A stretch of 5,038 nt of DNA from an uncultured Alphaproteobacteria bacterium (lineage in GTDB: Bacteria > Pseudomonadota > Alphaproteobacteria > Reyranellales > Reyranellaceae): positions 1 through 5,038 of the forward strand of contig CAIYWM010000787.1 of assembly GCA_903929895.1 (NCBI GenBank). The letters are read 5' to 3'. Both the position numbers and the translations under genes were made by a program. Below, in pieces: positions 1-5,038 of the stretch. The notes under the pieces are model-generated. The model had not been told where the DNA came from and made no database searches. It was given only the letters and a program-made list of their open reading frames with translations. Numbering within the stretch: the stretch's first letter is position 1; each line of letters opens with the position of its first letter.

Positions 1-2
1 GC

Positions 3-149
3 AAGTCCGAGATCAAGCGGCCCGCGCCGACCCTGGGACAGCACACCGATGCCGTGCTCGGCGAACTGCTCGGCCTGAAGGCCGACGAGCTGACGCGTCT
101 CCGCTCCGACGAAGTCACGGTGCCGGTAACGGAACGGAAGAAGAAGTAG
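3..149 (+). CDS. CaiB/BaiF-type CoA-transferase, C-terminal fragment (partial)
   Basis: This is the final 48 codons of a gene whose start lies before the window; it ends at TAG (147-149). The readable tail contains RPAPTLGQHTDAVL followed by GELLGLKADELTRLRSDEV. An 'APxLGQHTxxVLxELLG' segment followed by a short helix is the usual C-terminus of family III (CaiB/BaiF, formyl-CoA transferase-like) CoA-transferases, cytoplasmic enzymes that move CoA between carboxylic acids. The catalytic Asp and the main fold lie outside the window, so the substrate is unknown. The extreme C-terminus is basic (ERKKK), an unconserved tail. The stop is 61 bp before the next plus-strand gene, with no clear terminator between them, so cotranscription with the downstream hydrolase is plausible. 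Family assignment rests only on this tail motif. Confidence 0.75.
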   Translation, partial: KSEIKRPAPTLGQHTDAVLGELLGLKADELTRLRSDEVTVPVTERKKK

Positions 150-160
150 AATTGTCAGAC

Positions 161-186
161 TCCTCTCCCCCTATAGGGGGAGAGGA
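161..186. repeat. Perfect 26 bp palindrome in the intergenic leader
   Basis: The sequence equals its own reverse complement over all 26 bases: a pyrimidine arm (TCCTCTCCCCC), a central TATA, and the purine arm GGGGGAGAGGA. Transcribed, it would fold into a very stable stem, with the central few bases as loop. It lies 11 bp after the CoA-transferase stop and ends 24 nt before the ATG of the hydrolase. There is no T-run after the stem, so it is not a textbook Rho-independent terminator. Similar 'CTCTCCCC..GGGGAGAG' palindromes are widespread small dispersed elements in alphaproteobacterial intergenic DNA (recalled, not searched). It may act as an mRNA 3'-end stabiliser or partial attenuator; that is inference. 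Confidence 0.85.
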
Positions 187-197
187 ATATGAGAAGG

Positions 198-203
198 AAG
201 GAG
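198..203 (+). promoter_or_regulatory. Shine-Dalgarno of the amidohydrolase gene
   Basis: AAGGAG lies 7 nt before the ATG at 211, which is near-ideal spacing. A second purine block, AAGGAAG (194-200), overlaps it. This supports ATG 211 as the true start and shows that translation is independently initiated even if the gene is cotranscribed with the upstream CoA-transferase. Confidence 0.8.
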
Positions 204-210
204 ACGTGCC

Positions 211-1050
211 ATGCCGATCATAGATTCGCAGGTCCATGCTTATGAAGCGAACACGCCGAAGCGCCCATGGGCCACTGTGCCGAACTGGCCGCCTCACGTG
301 ACCGGCGACGAGATGGTGGCGGCGATGAACAAGGTCGGCGTCGACGGCGCGATCTTCATCTCGTCCTTCTCGATGTACCGCTACGACGGCAGTTACGCGG
401 AGGAAGTGGCCCGCCAGCACCCAGGCCGCATGGCCATCGTGAAGCCGGTCGACCCGGATGATGAGAACGTCGCCGACGTGGTCGCGAAATGGAAGGAGAC
501 GAAAGGAGCTGTCGGCATCCGCATCTTCCTGCGCGAGGAAGAGAAGCGCGCTCCCGACCATCCCGGCTTCGACCGCATCTGCAAGGCCGCCGTAGACTAC
601 GACCTGCCGCTCAACTTCCTGTTCTGGGGCAGGGTCGACGACGGCATGAAGATCATCGACCGCCACCCCGAGACGCGGTTCATCGTCGACCATCTCGGCC
701 TCCTGCAGCCGCGCGTCCCGCCCGCGCCCGCCGAACCGTGGGCCGACCTGCCGAAGATCCTCGACCTCGCGAAGCGCCCGAACGCCGTGATCAAGATCAG
801 CGGCGCCTGCACGCTCTCGAAGCAGCCCTATCCGTTCCCCGACATCTGGGACCCGCTGAAGCGCATCTTCGACGCCTGGGGCTTCGAGCGCTGCCTCTGG
901 GGCACCGACTGGACCCGCGCCTTCGCCGTCGTGAACTACGAGAACGCGGTGACGCCGTTCCTGGAGACGAAGACGCTCAGCGACAACGAACGCGCGATGC
1001 TGATGGGCGGCGCCTGCGCCAAGGCCTACGGCTGGTCGCCGAAGAGATAA
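211..1050 (+). CDS. Amidohydrolase_2 family (COG3618-like) TIM-barrel hydrolase
   Basis: This 279 aa cytoplasmic protein has no signal peptide and is of normal length for the amidohydrolase_2 family, which includes lactonases and decarboxylases such as LigI-type and ACMSD-type enzymes. Recognisable elements are the N-terminal strand IIDSQVHAYE (residues 3-12), a strand-end FIVDHLG with Asp160-His161, LWGTDWTR with Asp233 at the expected strand-8 position, and the closing MGGACAKAYGW helix (265-275). The first metal-binding motif is Gln7-x-His9 instead of His-x-His, and the strand around DLPLNFLFWG (131-140) has no His. Metal use and the exact reaction are therefore uncertain; hydrolysis of a lactone or cyclic ester, or a decarboxylation, are possibilities. 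The start is supported by the AAGGAG at 198-203. It follows a CoA-transferase by 61 bp, which suggests a catabolic operon. The family call is firm, the substrate unknown. Confidence 0.9.
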   Translation: MPIIDSQVHAYEANTPKRPWATVPNWPPHVTGDEMVAAMNKVGVDGAIFISSFSMYRYDGSYAEEVARQHPGRMAIVKPVDPDDENVADVVAKWKETKGAVGIRIFLREEEKRAPDHPGFDRICKAAVDYDLPLNFLFWGRVDDGMKIIDRHPETRFIVDHLGLLQPRVPPAPAEPWADLPKILDLAKRPNAVIKISGACTLSKQPYPFPDIWDPLKRIFDAWGFERCLWGTDWTRAFAVVNYENAVTPFLETKTLSDNERAMLMGGACAKAYGWSPKR

Positions 1051-1053
1051 CGC

Positions 1054-1148
1054 CTCTGTCGTCCTGAGCGCACGCGAAGGACCTTGCGGATTGAGCAGCG
1101 GACTCCTTGGCGAGCGTGAGATCCTTCGCTTCGCTCAGGATGACAGAG
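1054..1148. repeat. Inverted-repeat element between two convergent genes
   Basis: The left arm (1054-1083) and the right arm (1120-1148) are imperfect reverse complements of about 29-30 bp, differing by a few substitutions and one indel, around a 36 nt centre. Both arms carry the TCCTGAGCG ... GCGAAGGA core. The element starts 3 bp after the stop of the plus-strand hydrolase and ends 9 bp before the stop of the minus-strand deacylase, so it fills nearly all of the 107 bp gap. 'CATCCTGAGCGAAGCGAAGGAT' type palindromes are well-known dispersed sequences in alphaproteobacteria (from memory). Transcribed from either side it would form a long hairpin, and so could limit read-through between the convergent genes, although no T-tract is present. 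Confidence 0.8.
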
Positions 1149-1157
1149 CGCGTTCGA

Positions 1158-2873
1158 TCACGCCGCCGAACGGACCAGCTTGCCGGGACGGGTGCCGGTC
1201 TCGACGCCCTTTTCGAAGATCGGCGTGCCGGAGCAGATCGTCATGTCGTAGCCGTCGACGCTCTGGACCAGGCGGCGGCCGCCGGCCGGCAGGTCGAAGA
1301 TCATCTTCGGGCTGTGCAGGGTCAGGCCGTCGAAGTCGATGACGTTGACGTCGGCCTTCTTGCCAACTTGCAGGCGCCCGCGATCCTTGAAGCCGTAGAA
1401 GTCGGCGGTGCTGCTGGTCATGCGCTTGACCACGAACTCCAGGCCGAGGCGCGGGCCGCGGGTGCGGTCGCGCACCCAATGCTGCAGCATCGAGGTGTTG
1501 AGCGAGGCATCGCAGATCACGCCGCAATGGGCGCCGCCGTCGGACAGGCCGAGGATGGTGTGCGGATCCTCGATCAGCTCGCGAACGACCTCGAGATCGC
1601 CGTGCACATAGTTGGTGACGGGGAAATAGACCATGCGGTTCTCGGCCCCGACCAGATAGTCGTAGCAGTATTCCTGCGGCGTCACGCCCGCGGCCGTGGC
1701 CAGCGCTTCGATGCTGCGCTCCGGCGCGGGCTCGTAGTCCGGCTTGTCGCCCAGCGGATACATGCGGTCCCAGCGCGTCGCGATCTGGCGCGACAGCGGC
1801 GGCAGCACCTCGAGCAGGCGCGGCGAGGCTTCCTGCGACAGGATCAGGCGGCGCACCTCCGGCGTGCGCAGCCGGGCCAGCATCTCGGCCGGCGCCAGAT
1901 GGGCGAGATCCGCATAACCCTCGCGCAGGCCGAACGGATTGAGCGAGGTGTTGAGGCCCAAGGTCAGGCCCACGGGGCGCCCCGCGACCTGGGCGTAGAG
2001 CGGCAGGTTGTCGGCCCGGCAGGCGCGCACGCCCTCCATCAGGCGCTGGTAGCGCTTCGGATCGTAGCCGCGATCGGTCAGCAGGAACCAGACCGGCCGG
2101 CCGCTGTGTTTGGCGACCTCGCGGATCCAGCTCCATTCCGCCTTCTCATCGTTGAAGTCGGACAGGAAGCCGAAGGTGCCGCGACCGGCACGGCCCATCG
2201 CCTTGCCGATCGCGATCAGCTCCTCGTGCTCGGCATAGCGGCCGGGCACCAGGTCGCCGGCCAGGGTCTTGTGCTGGTCGGTGCGGCTGGTGGTGAAGCC
2301 GACGGCGCCGGCCTTCAGCGCCTCCTCGGTGAGCCGCGCCATCAGCTCGATGTCCTCGGCGGTCGCCATCTCGCGCTTGATGGCGCGCTCGCCCATCGCA
2401 TAGACGCGCAGCGGATGGTGGGCGACCTGGGCGCCGATATCGATGGTGCGCGGCAGGCGCTCCAGCGCGTCGAGATATTCCGGGAAGCTCTCCCAGTCCC
2501 ACTTGAGGCCTTCGGTCAGGGTGATGCCGGGGATGTCCTCGACCCCTTCCATCATCTCGATCAGGGCCTTCTGGTGCTCGTTCCGCACCGGCGCGAAGCC
2601 GACGCCGCAATTGCCGAACACGAGGGTCGTGGCGCCATGCCAGGAGGACGGCGCCAGCACGGGATCCCAGGTGGCCTGGCCGTCATAATGGGTGTGGACG
2701 TCGACCCAGCCCGGCGTGACCAGCCGTCCCTCGGCCTTGACCTCGCGCTTAGCAAGACCGGCCTTGCCGCCGACCTGGACGATCCTGTCGCCGTCGATTG
2801 CGACGTCGCCCTGGAACGCCGGCGCGCCCGTGCCGTCGACGATGGTGCCGCCCCGGATGACGATGTCGTGCAT
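1158..2873 (-). CDS. N-acyl-D-amino-acid deacylase-like amidohydrolase (D-aminoacylase family)
   Basis: This 571 aa protein reads from ATG (2873-2871) to TGA (1160-1158). It opens with the beta-sandwich strand [14 protein letters not shown] (residues 3-16). The metal motif [10 protein letters not shown] follows (58-67, His60 and His62), then [11 protein letters not shown] (85-95) with Cys89 at the place of the metal-binding Cys of D-aminoacylases. GLSDGGAHC (442-450) contains the likely catalytic Asp445, and [15 protein letters not shown] (501-515) is the usual return to the C-terminal sandwich. The family (COG3653) cleaves N-acyl-D-amino acids and related amides in the cytoplasm. The internal 'THxR' and 'SHHK' segments of classical D-aminoacylases are not visible; around 233-266 the sequence is TFGFLSDF and VWFLLT instead. 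This is probably one of the roughly 570 aa relatives of unproven substrate. The Shine-Dalgarno is weak (GGGACGG just upstream of the ATG). It converges with the hydrolase at 211-1050. Confidence 0.9.
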   Translation of the reverse strand: MHDIVIRGGTIVDGTGAPAFQGDVAIDGDRIVQVGGKAGLAKREVKAEGRLVTPGWVDVHTHYDGQATWDPVLAPSSWHGATTLVFGNCGVGFAPVRNEHQKALIEMMEGVEDIPGITLTEGLKWDWESFPEYLDALERLPRTIDIGAQVAHHPLRVYAMGERAIKREMATAEDIELMARLTEEALKAGAVGFTTSRTDQHKTLAGDLVPGRYAEHEELIAIGKAMGRAGRGTFGFLSDFNDEKAEWSWIREVAKHSGRPVWFLLTDRGYDPKRYQRLMEGVRACRADNLPLYAQVAGRPVGLTLGLNTSLNPFGLREGYADLAHLAPAEMLARLRTPEVRRLILSQEASPRLLEVLPPLSRQIATRWDRMYPLGDKPDYEPAPERSIEALATAAGVTPQEYCYDYLVGAENRMVYFPVTNYVHGDLEVVRELIEDPHTILGLSDGGAHCGVICDASLNTSMLQHWVRDRTRGPRLGLEFVVKRMTSSTADFYGFKDRGRLQVGKKADVNVIDFDGLTLHSPKMIFDLPAGGRRLVQSVDGYDMTICSGTPIFEKGVETGTRPGKLVRSAA

Positions 2874-2922
2874 GGCCCGTCCCGCTGCTTGTGTAATGGG
2901 GCGGCAAGACTTTCACACCCGG

Positions 2923-2941
2923 CCGGGCGCGGAAAGCCCGG
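2923..2941. other. Small hairpin upstream of the deacylase gene
   Basis: CCGGGC (2923-2928) and GCCCGG (2936-2941) can pair around a 7 nt loop, about 50 bp before the minus-strand deacylase start. It could fold in the 5' leader. The rest of 2874-2992 shows no convincing promoter, RNA gene or small ORF. Short GC hairpins of this size arise easily by chance in DNA this GC-rich. Confidence 0.3.
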
Positions 2942-2992
2942 AGCCATGCATTGCAGGCGTGCTGCCATTCTGAGCTAAGATGACCCGCACCA

Positions 2993-3102
2993 CCTCATCC
3001 TGAGGAGCGGCCGCAGGCCGCGTCTCGAAGGATCGGCAACAGACATGGTGCTCGTGCCCATGCTTCGAGACGCGCTCCGTCGGAGCGCTCCTCAGCATGA
3101 GG
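2993..3102. repeat. Compound palindromic intergenic repeat (110 bp)
   Basis: The outer arms are inverted copies: CCTCATCCTGAGGAGCG at 2993-3009 matches, with one mismatch, the reverse complement of the end of the right arm (finishing CTCCTCAGCATGAGG at 3102). The CGTCTCGAAG block (3021-3030) matches the CTTCGAGACG at 3063-3072. Each arm has its own inner hairpin: GCGGCC/GGCCGC (3007-3021) on the left and GCGCTCC/GGAGCGC (3072-3088) on the right. 'CCTCATCCTGAGGAGC..TCTCGAAGGATG' elements are highly repeated in Bradyrhizobium-like and related alphaproteobacterial genomes (recalled, not searched). It lies between prfC and the downstream, same-strand deacylase, so it could form a large RNA cruciform at the end of the prfC transcript and separate the two transcription units. 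Confidence 0.85.
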
Positions 3103-3137
3103 TTGGTGTTGGTGATTCGATCGGACTCGGAGAGACG

Positions 3138-4721
3138 CTAAGCGCGCTCGCGGATATCCGAGAACTTCACCTTCGAGCTCTTCTCGGCGATGTAGCCCAG
3201 CTCCCACGCATTGCGCGCAAGGAACACCGGGGAGCCGTCGCGGTCCTCGGACATGCCGCCGCGATTGGCGGACATGAACTCCTCGAGATCGGCCTTGGTC
3301 TCGGCCGAGATCCAGCGCGCGGTCTCGAAGGGGGCGGGCTCCAGGTCGATATGGACGTTGTATTCGGCCTCGACGCGGGTCTTGAGCACGTCGAGCTGCA
3401 GTTCGCCGACGACGCCCACGATATGGTCGCCACCGATGACCCGGCGGAACACCTGGGTCACGCCCTCTTCCGCCAGATCCTCCAGCGCGCGCCGCAGCTG
3501 CTTGGACTTCATCGGATCTTCCAGCCGCACGCGGCGCAGGATTTCCGGCGCGAAGTTGGGGATGCCGACGATCTTCAGCGTCTCGCCCTCGGTCAGCGTG
3601 TCGCCGACCCGCAGCACGCCGTGGTTGGGAATGCCGATGATGTCGCCGGGCCAGGCCTCGTCGACGATCTCGCGCTCGCGGGCGAAGAACAGGATCGGCG
3701 AGTTGACCGACAGGATCTTGCCCGTGCCCATCTGTGTCAGCTTCATGCCGCGGCGGAACTTGCCGCTGCACAGGCGCAGGAAGGCAATGCGGTCGCGGTG
3801 GTTGGGATCCATGTTGGCCTGGACCTTGAACACGAAGCCCGAGACCTTGGGCTCGGTCGGCTCGATCGGCCGCGGCTCGGCGGGCTGCGGCCGCGGCGGC
3901 GGCGCCCAGGAAGCGATCGCGTCGAGCAATTCCTTCACGCCGAAATTGTTGTAAGCCGAGCCGAAGAACACCGGCGACAGGTGGCCGGCGCGATAACTTT
4001 CGAGATCGAAGGCAGGATAGCCCGCGCGCACCAACTCGACCTCTTCCGCGAAGTTGGGGTCGGCGATCGTGTAGTTCTCGATCACCTCGCCGATGCGGCT
4101 CCTGTCGGTGTTGTCGAACACCAGCATGCGGTTGTTGTTGAGATCGTAGGTGCCCTTGAAGTTCTGGCCCGAGCCGGTCGGCCAGGTCATGGGCGAGACG
4201 TCGAGCGCCAGGGTCGAGGCAACCTCGTCCAAAAGCTCGATCGGATCCTTGGACTCACGGTCCATCTTGTTGATGAAGGTGATGATCGGCACGTCGCGCA
4301 GGCGGCAGATCTCGAACAGCTTGCGGGTGCGCGCCTCGATGCCCTTGGCGGCGTCGATCACCATCACCGCCGAATCGACGGCGGTCAGGGTGCGGTAGGT
4401 GTCCTCGCTGAAGTCTTCGTGGCCCGGCGTGTCGAGCAGGTTGAAGACGGCGCCGCCATATTCGAAATGCATCACCGAGGTGGTGACCGAGATGCCGCGC
4501 TGCTGCTCGATCTTCATCCAGTCCGAGCGCGCCCGCCGCGCCTCGCCGCGCGCCTTCACGGCGCCGGCGACATGGATGGCGCCGCCGAACAGCAGCAGCT
4601 TTTCCGTCAGCGTCGTCTTGCCGGCGTCAGGATGCGAGATGATCGCAAACGTGCGCCTGAGCCCGGCGGGATGGCCGGCCAGACGGGCGTCGGAAGCGGG
4701 AAGAGCGGCGGAATCGGGCAC
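3138..4721 (-). CDS. prfC: Peptide chain release factor 3 (RF3)
   Basis: RF3 is a cytoplasmic translational GTPase that removes RF1/RF2 from the ribosome after peptide release. This copy has 527 aa, against 529 in E. coli as recalled, so it is complete. The G domain shows the P-loop SHPDAGKTT (29-37), switch I QQRGISVTTS (73-82), DTPGHEDF (97-104), NKMDRE (151-156) and the G5-like GSA (254-256). The run DTYRTLTAVDSAVMVIDAAK is near-diagnostic for RF3 rather than EF-G. A proline-rich linker (about 273-291) leads to domain II (SGFVFKVQANMDPNHRDR, 294-311), then GIPNFAPE (386-393) and domain III (VGELQLDVLKTRVEAEYNV, 438-456). The start is GTG (4721-4719) with GAAGGA 10 nt upstream; the next internal Met (69) would destroy the P-loop. 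The stop is TAG. It is apparently a single-gene unit, with a divergent gene upstream and a repeat element after its stop. Confidence 0.97.
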   Translation of the reverse strand: MPDSAALPASDARLAGHPAGLRRTFAIISHPDAGKTTLTEKLLLFGGAIHVAGAVKARGEARRARSDWMKIEQQRGISVTTSVMHFEYGGAVFNLLDTPGHEDFSEDTYRTLTAVDSAVMVIDAAKGIEARTRKLFEICRLRDVPIITFINKMDRESKDPIELLDEVASTLALDVSPMTWPTGSGQNFKGTYDLNNNRMLVFDNTDRSRIGEVIENYTIADPNFAEEVELVRAGYPAFDLESYRAGHLSPVFFGSAYNNFGVKELLDAIASWAPPPRPQPAEPRPIEPTEPKVSGFVFKVQANMDPNHRDRIAFLRLCSGKFRRGMKLTQMGTGKILSVNSPILFFAREREIVDEAWPGDIIGIPNHGVLRVGDTLTEGETLKIVGIPNFAPEILRRVRLEDPMKSKQLRRALEDLAEEGVTQVFRRVIGGDHIVGVVGELQLDVLKTRVEAEYNVHIDLEPAPFETARWISAETKADLEEFMSANRGGMSEDRDGSPVFLARNAWELGYIAEKSSKVKFSDIRERA

Positions 4722-4731
4722 TTTTGGGGGG

Positions 4732-4737
4732 TCCTTC
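4732..4737 (-). promoter_or_regulatory. Shine-Dalgarno of prfC supporting a GTG start
   Basis: On the minus strand GAAGGA reads from 4737 to 4732, leaving 10 nt before the GTG at 4721. No ATG lies in frame nearby, so this site decides the start. A C-run sits between it and the start codon. Confidence 0.6.
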
Positions 4738-4748
4738 GGGGTGGCGAG

Positions 4749-4777
4749 GGGGTAGCGGACGGGTCCGTTGGCGTCAA
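4749..4777 (-). promoter_or_regulatory. Possible sigma-70-type promoter of prfC
   Basis: On the minus strand TTGACG (4777-4772) matches the -35 consensus at five of six bases. It is followed by a 17 nt spacer and TACCCC (4754-4749), which keeps only the leading TA of a -10 box. A start near 4742 would give a leader of about 20 nt that includes the Shine-Dalgarno. The geometry is good but the -10 is poor, so this is only a candidate. Confidence 0.3.
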
Positions 4778-4800
4778 CTCGCGAGGTTTGTTAGTACGGC

Positions 4801-4816
4801 GCCGGCTTTGTCCGGC
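4801..4816. other. Short inverted repeat in the divergent intergenic region
   Basis: GCCGG (4801-4805) and CCGGC (4812-4816) flank a 6 nt AT-richer loop (CTTTGT), about 34 bp before the start of the hypothetical membrane protein. It could be a small operator or a leader hairpin. Support is only the symmetry, which is weak in DNA this GC-rich. Confidence 0.25.
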
Positions 4817-4849
4817 CGCGCGGGAGCTGGACCGAATGGATTGGGGTCG

Positions 4850-5038
4850 ATGGACAAGAAGAAGGCGGGCAGTACGCCAATCGCGCTACGCGTGCTGAAA
4901 GAGCTGGTGCTGCCGCTGGCCGGCGGCGCGGCCTACGGCACGCTGGTGGCCCAGGCCAAGCAGATGCCGCTCGACGGGGTGACGGCCGGTGGCGTAGCGT
5001 TCTTCTGCATCCTGGCGGCGCAGGGGCTGGTCTTGCGC
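4850..5038 (+). CDS. Hypothetical small membrane protein, N-terminal part (partial)
   Basis: An open frame of 63 codons runs from ATG 4850 to the window end with no stop. The N-terminus is strongly basic (MDKKKAGSTP). A hydrophobic stretch follows at about residues 17-35 (KELVLPLAGGAAYGTLVAQ), then a polar turn (AKQMPLDG) and a second hydrophobic stretch at about 44-62 (VTAGGVAFFCILAAQGLVL). This suggests an inner-membrane protein with at least two helices and a cytoplasmic N-terminus by the positive-inside rule. I do not recognise a family. The ribosome-binding site is weak (GGGG 4 nt upstream). An ATG at 4836 is in another frame and stops at 4898, so it is not used. Transcription diverges from prfC across a 128 bp gap. 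That it is coding is inferred from the open frame and the membrane-like pattern. Confidence 0.6.
   Translation, partial: MDKKKAGSTPIALRVLKELVLPLAGGAAYGTLVAQAKQMPLDGVTAGGVAFFCILAAQGLVLR

Noticed and set aside
161..186. Rho-independent terminator
   Set aside because: The stem is strong, but it is followed by GAATATGAGAAGG with no T-run on the plus strand, and by TCTGACAATT on the minus strand.
1054..1148. Transposon ends or a miniature transposable element with target duplication
   Set aside because: I see no flanking direct repeats and no transposase; the structure fits a dispersed palindromic repeat better.
1107..2978. A 623-codon plus-strand open frame opposite the deacylase gene
   Set aside because: Same cause: antisense of a GC-rich gene, low-complexity composition, no family signature, and it would begin inside the inverted-repeat element.
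2874..2992. Promoter for the deacylase gene
   Set aside because: Candidate hexamers such as TTAGCT with TGCAAT 17 nt later on the minus strand match only partly; not strong enough to list.
4768..4797. Plus-strand promoter (TTGGCG, 18 nt, TAGTAC) for the gene at 4850
   Set aside because: Both hexamers match the consensus poorly, and chance matches of this quality are common.
3045..4898. A 617-codon plus-strand open frame opposite prfC
   Set aside because: It is a shadow created by the high GC bias of prfC codons. Its protein is rich in R, G, A, H and V without a recognisable domain, while the opposite strand encodes an unmistakable RF3.
1..5038. CRISPR array, tRNA or rRNA gene, toxin-antitoxin or phage module
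   Set aside because: No regularly spaced direct repeats, no cloverleaf or rRNA sequence, and no gene of those classes was seen on either strand.

Overview
The window looks like chromosomal DNA from a GC-rich alphaproteobacterium. The evidence is strong GC bias at third codon positions, dispersed palindromic elements in the gaps of a kind common in Rhizobiales and Rhodospirillales genomes, and protein families typical of that group. The exact genus cannot be read from the sequence.

Layout: (1) Positions 3-149 are the last 48 codons of a plus-strand gene, probably a CaiB/BaiF-type CoA-transferase. (2) A 61 bp gap holds a perfect 26 bp palindrome and a good Shine-Dalgarno. (3) Positions 211-1050 (+) encode a 279 aa amidohydrolase_2 / COG3618-type TIM-barrel hydrolase, probably cotranscribed with the CoA-transferase. 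(4) The 107 bp gap between convergent stop codons is almost filled by an inverted-repeat element (1054-1148). (5) Positions 1158-2873 (-) encode a 571 aa N-acyl-D-amino-acid deacylase-like amidohydrolase. (6) A 264 bp gap contains a compound palindromic repeat (2993-3102). (7) Positions 3138-4721 (-) encode peptide chain release factor 3 (prfC), full length with a GTG start. (8) A 128 bp divergent intergenic region follows. (9) Positions 4850-5038 (+) are the first 63 codons of an unrecognised protein with two likely membrane segments, cut by the window end. No stretch over 300 bp lacks a gene.

The left half reads as small-molecule catabolism: a CoA-transferase followed by one hydrolase, with a second, unrelated hydrolase facing it. 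No substrate can be assigned. prfC is a translation housekeeping gene that recycles RF1/RF2 after termination, and it shares no obvious function with its neighbours. I see no phage, CRISPR, toxin-antitoxin, transposase or other new multi-gene system here. The points most worth a second look are the three palindromic elements that occupy three of the four gaps, two of them apparently related in design, and the non-canonical metal-site residues in both hydrolases.
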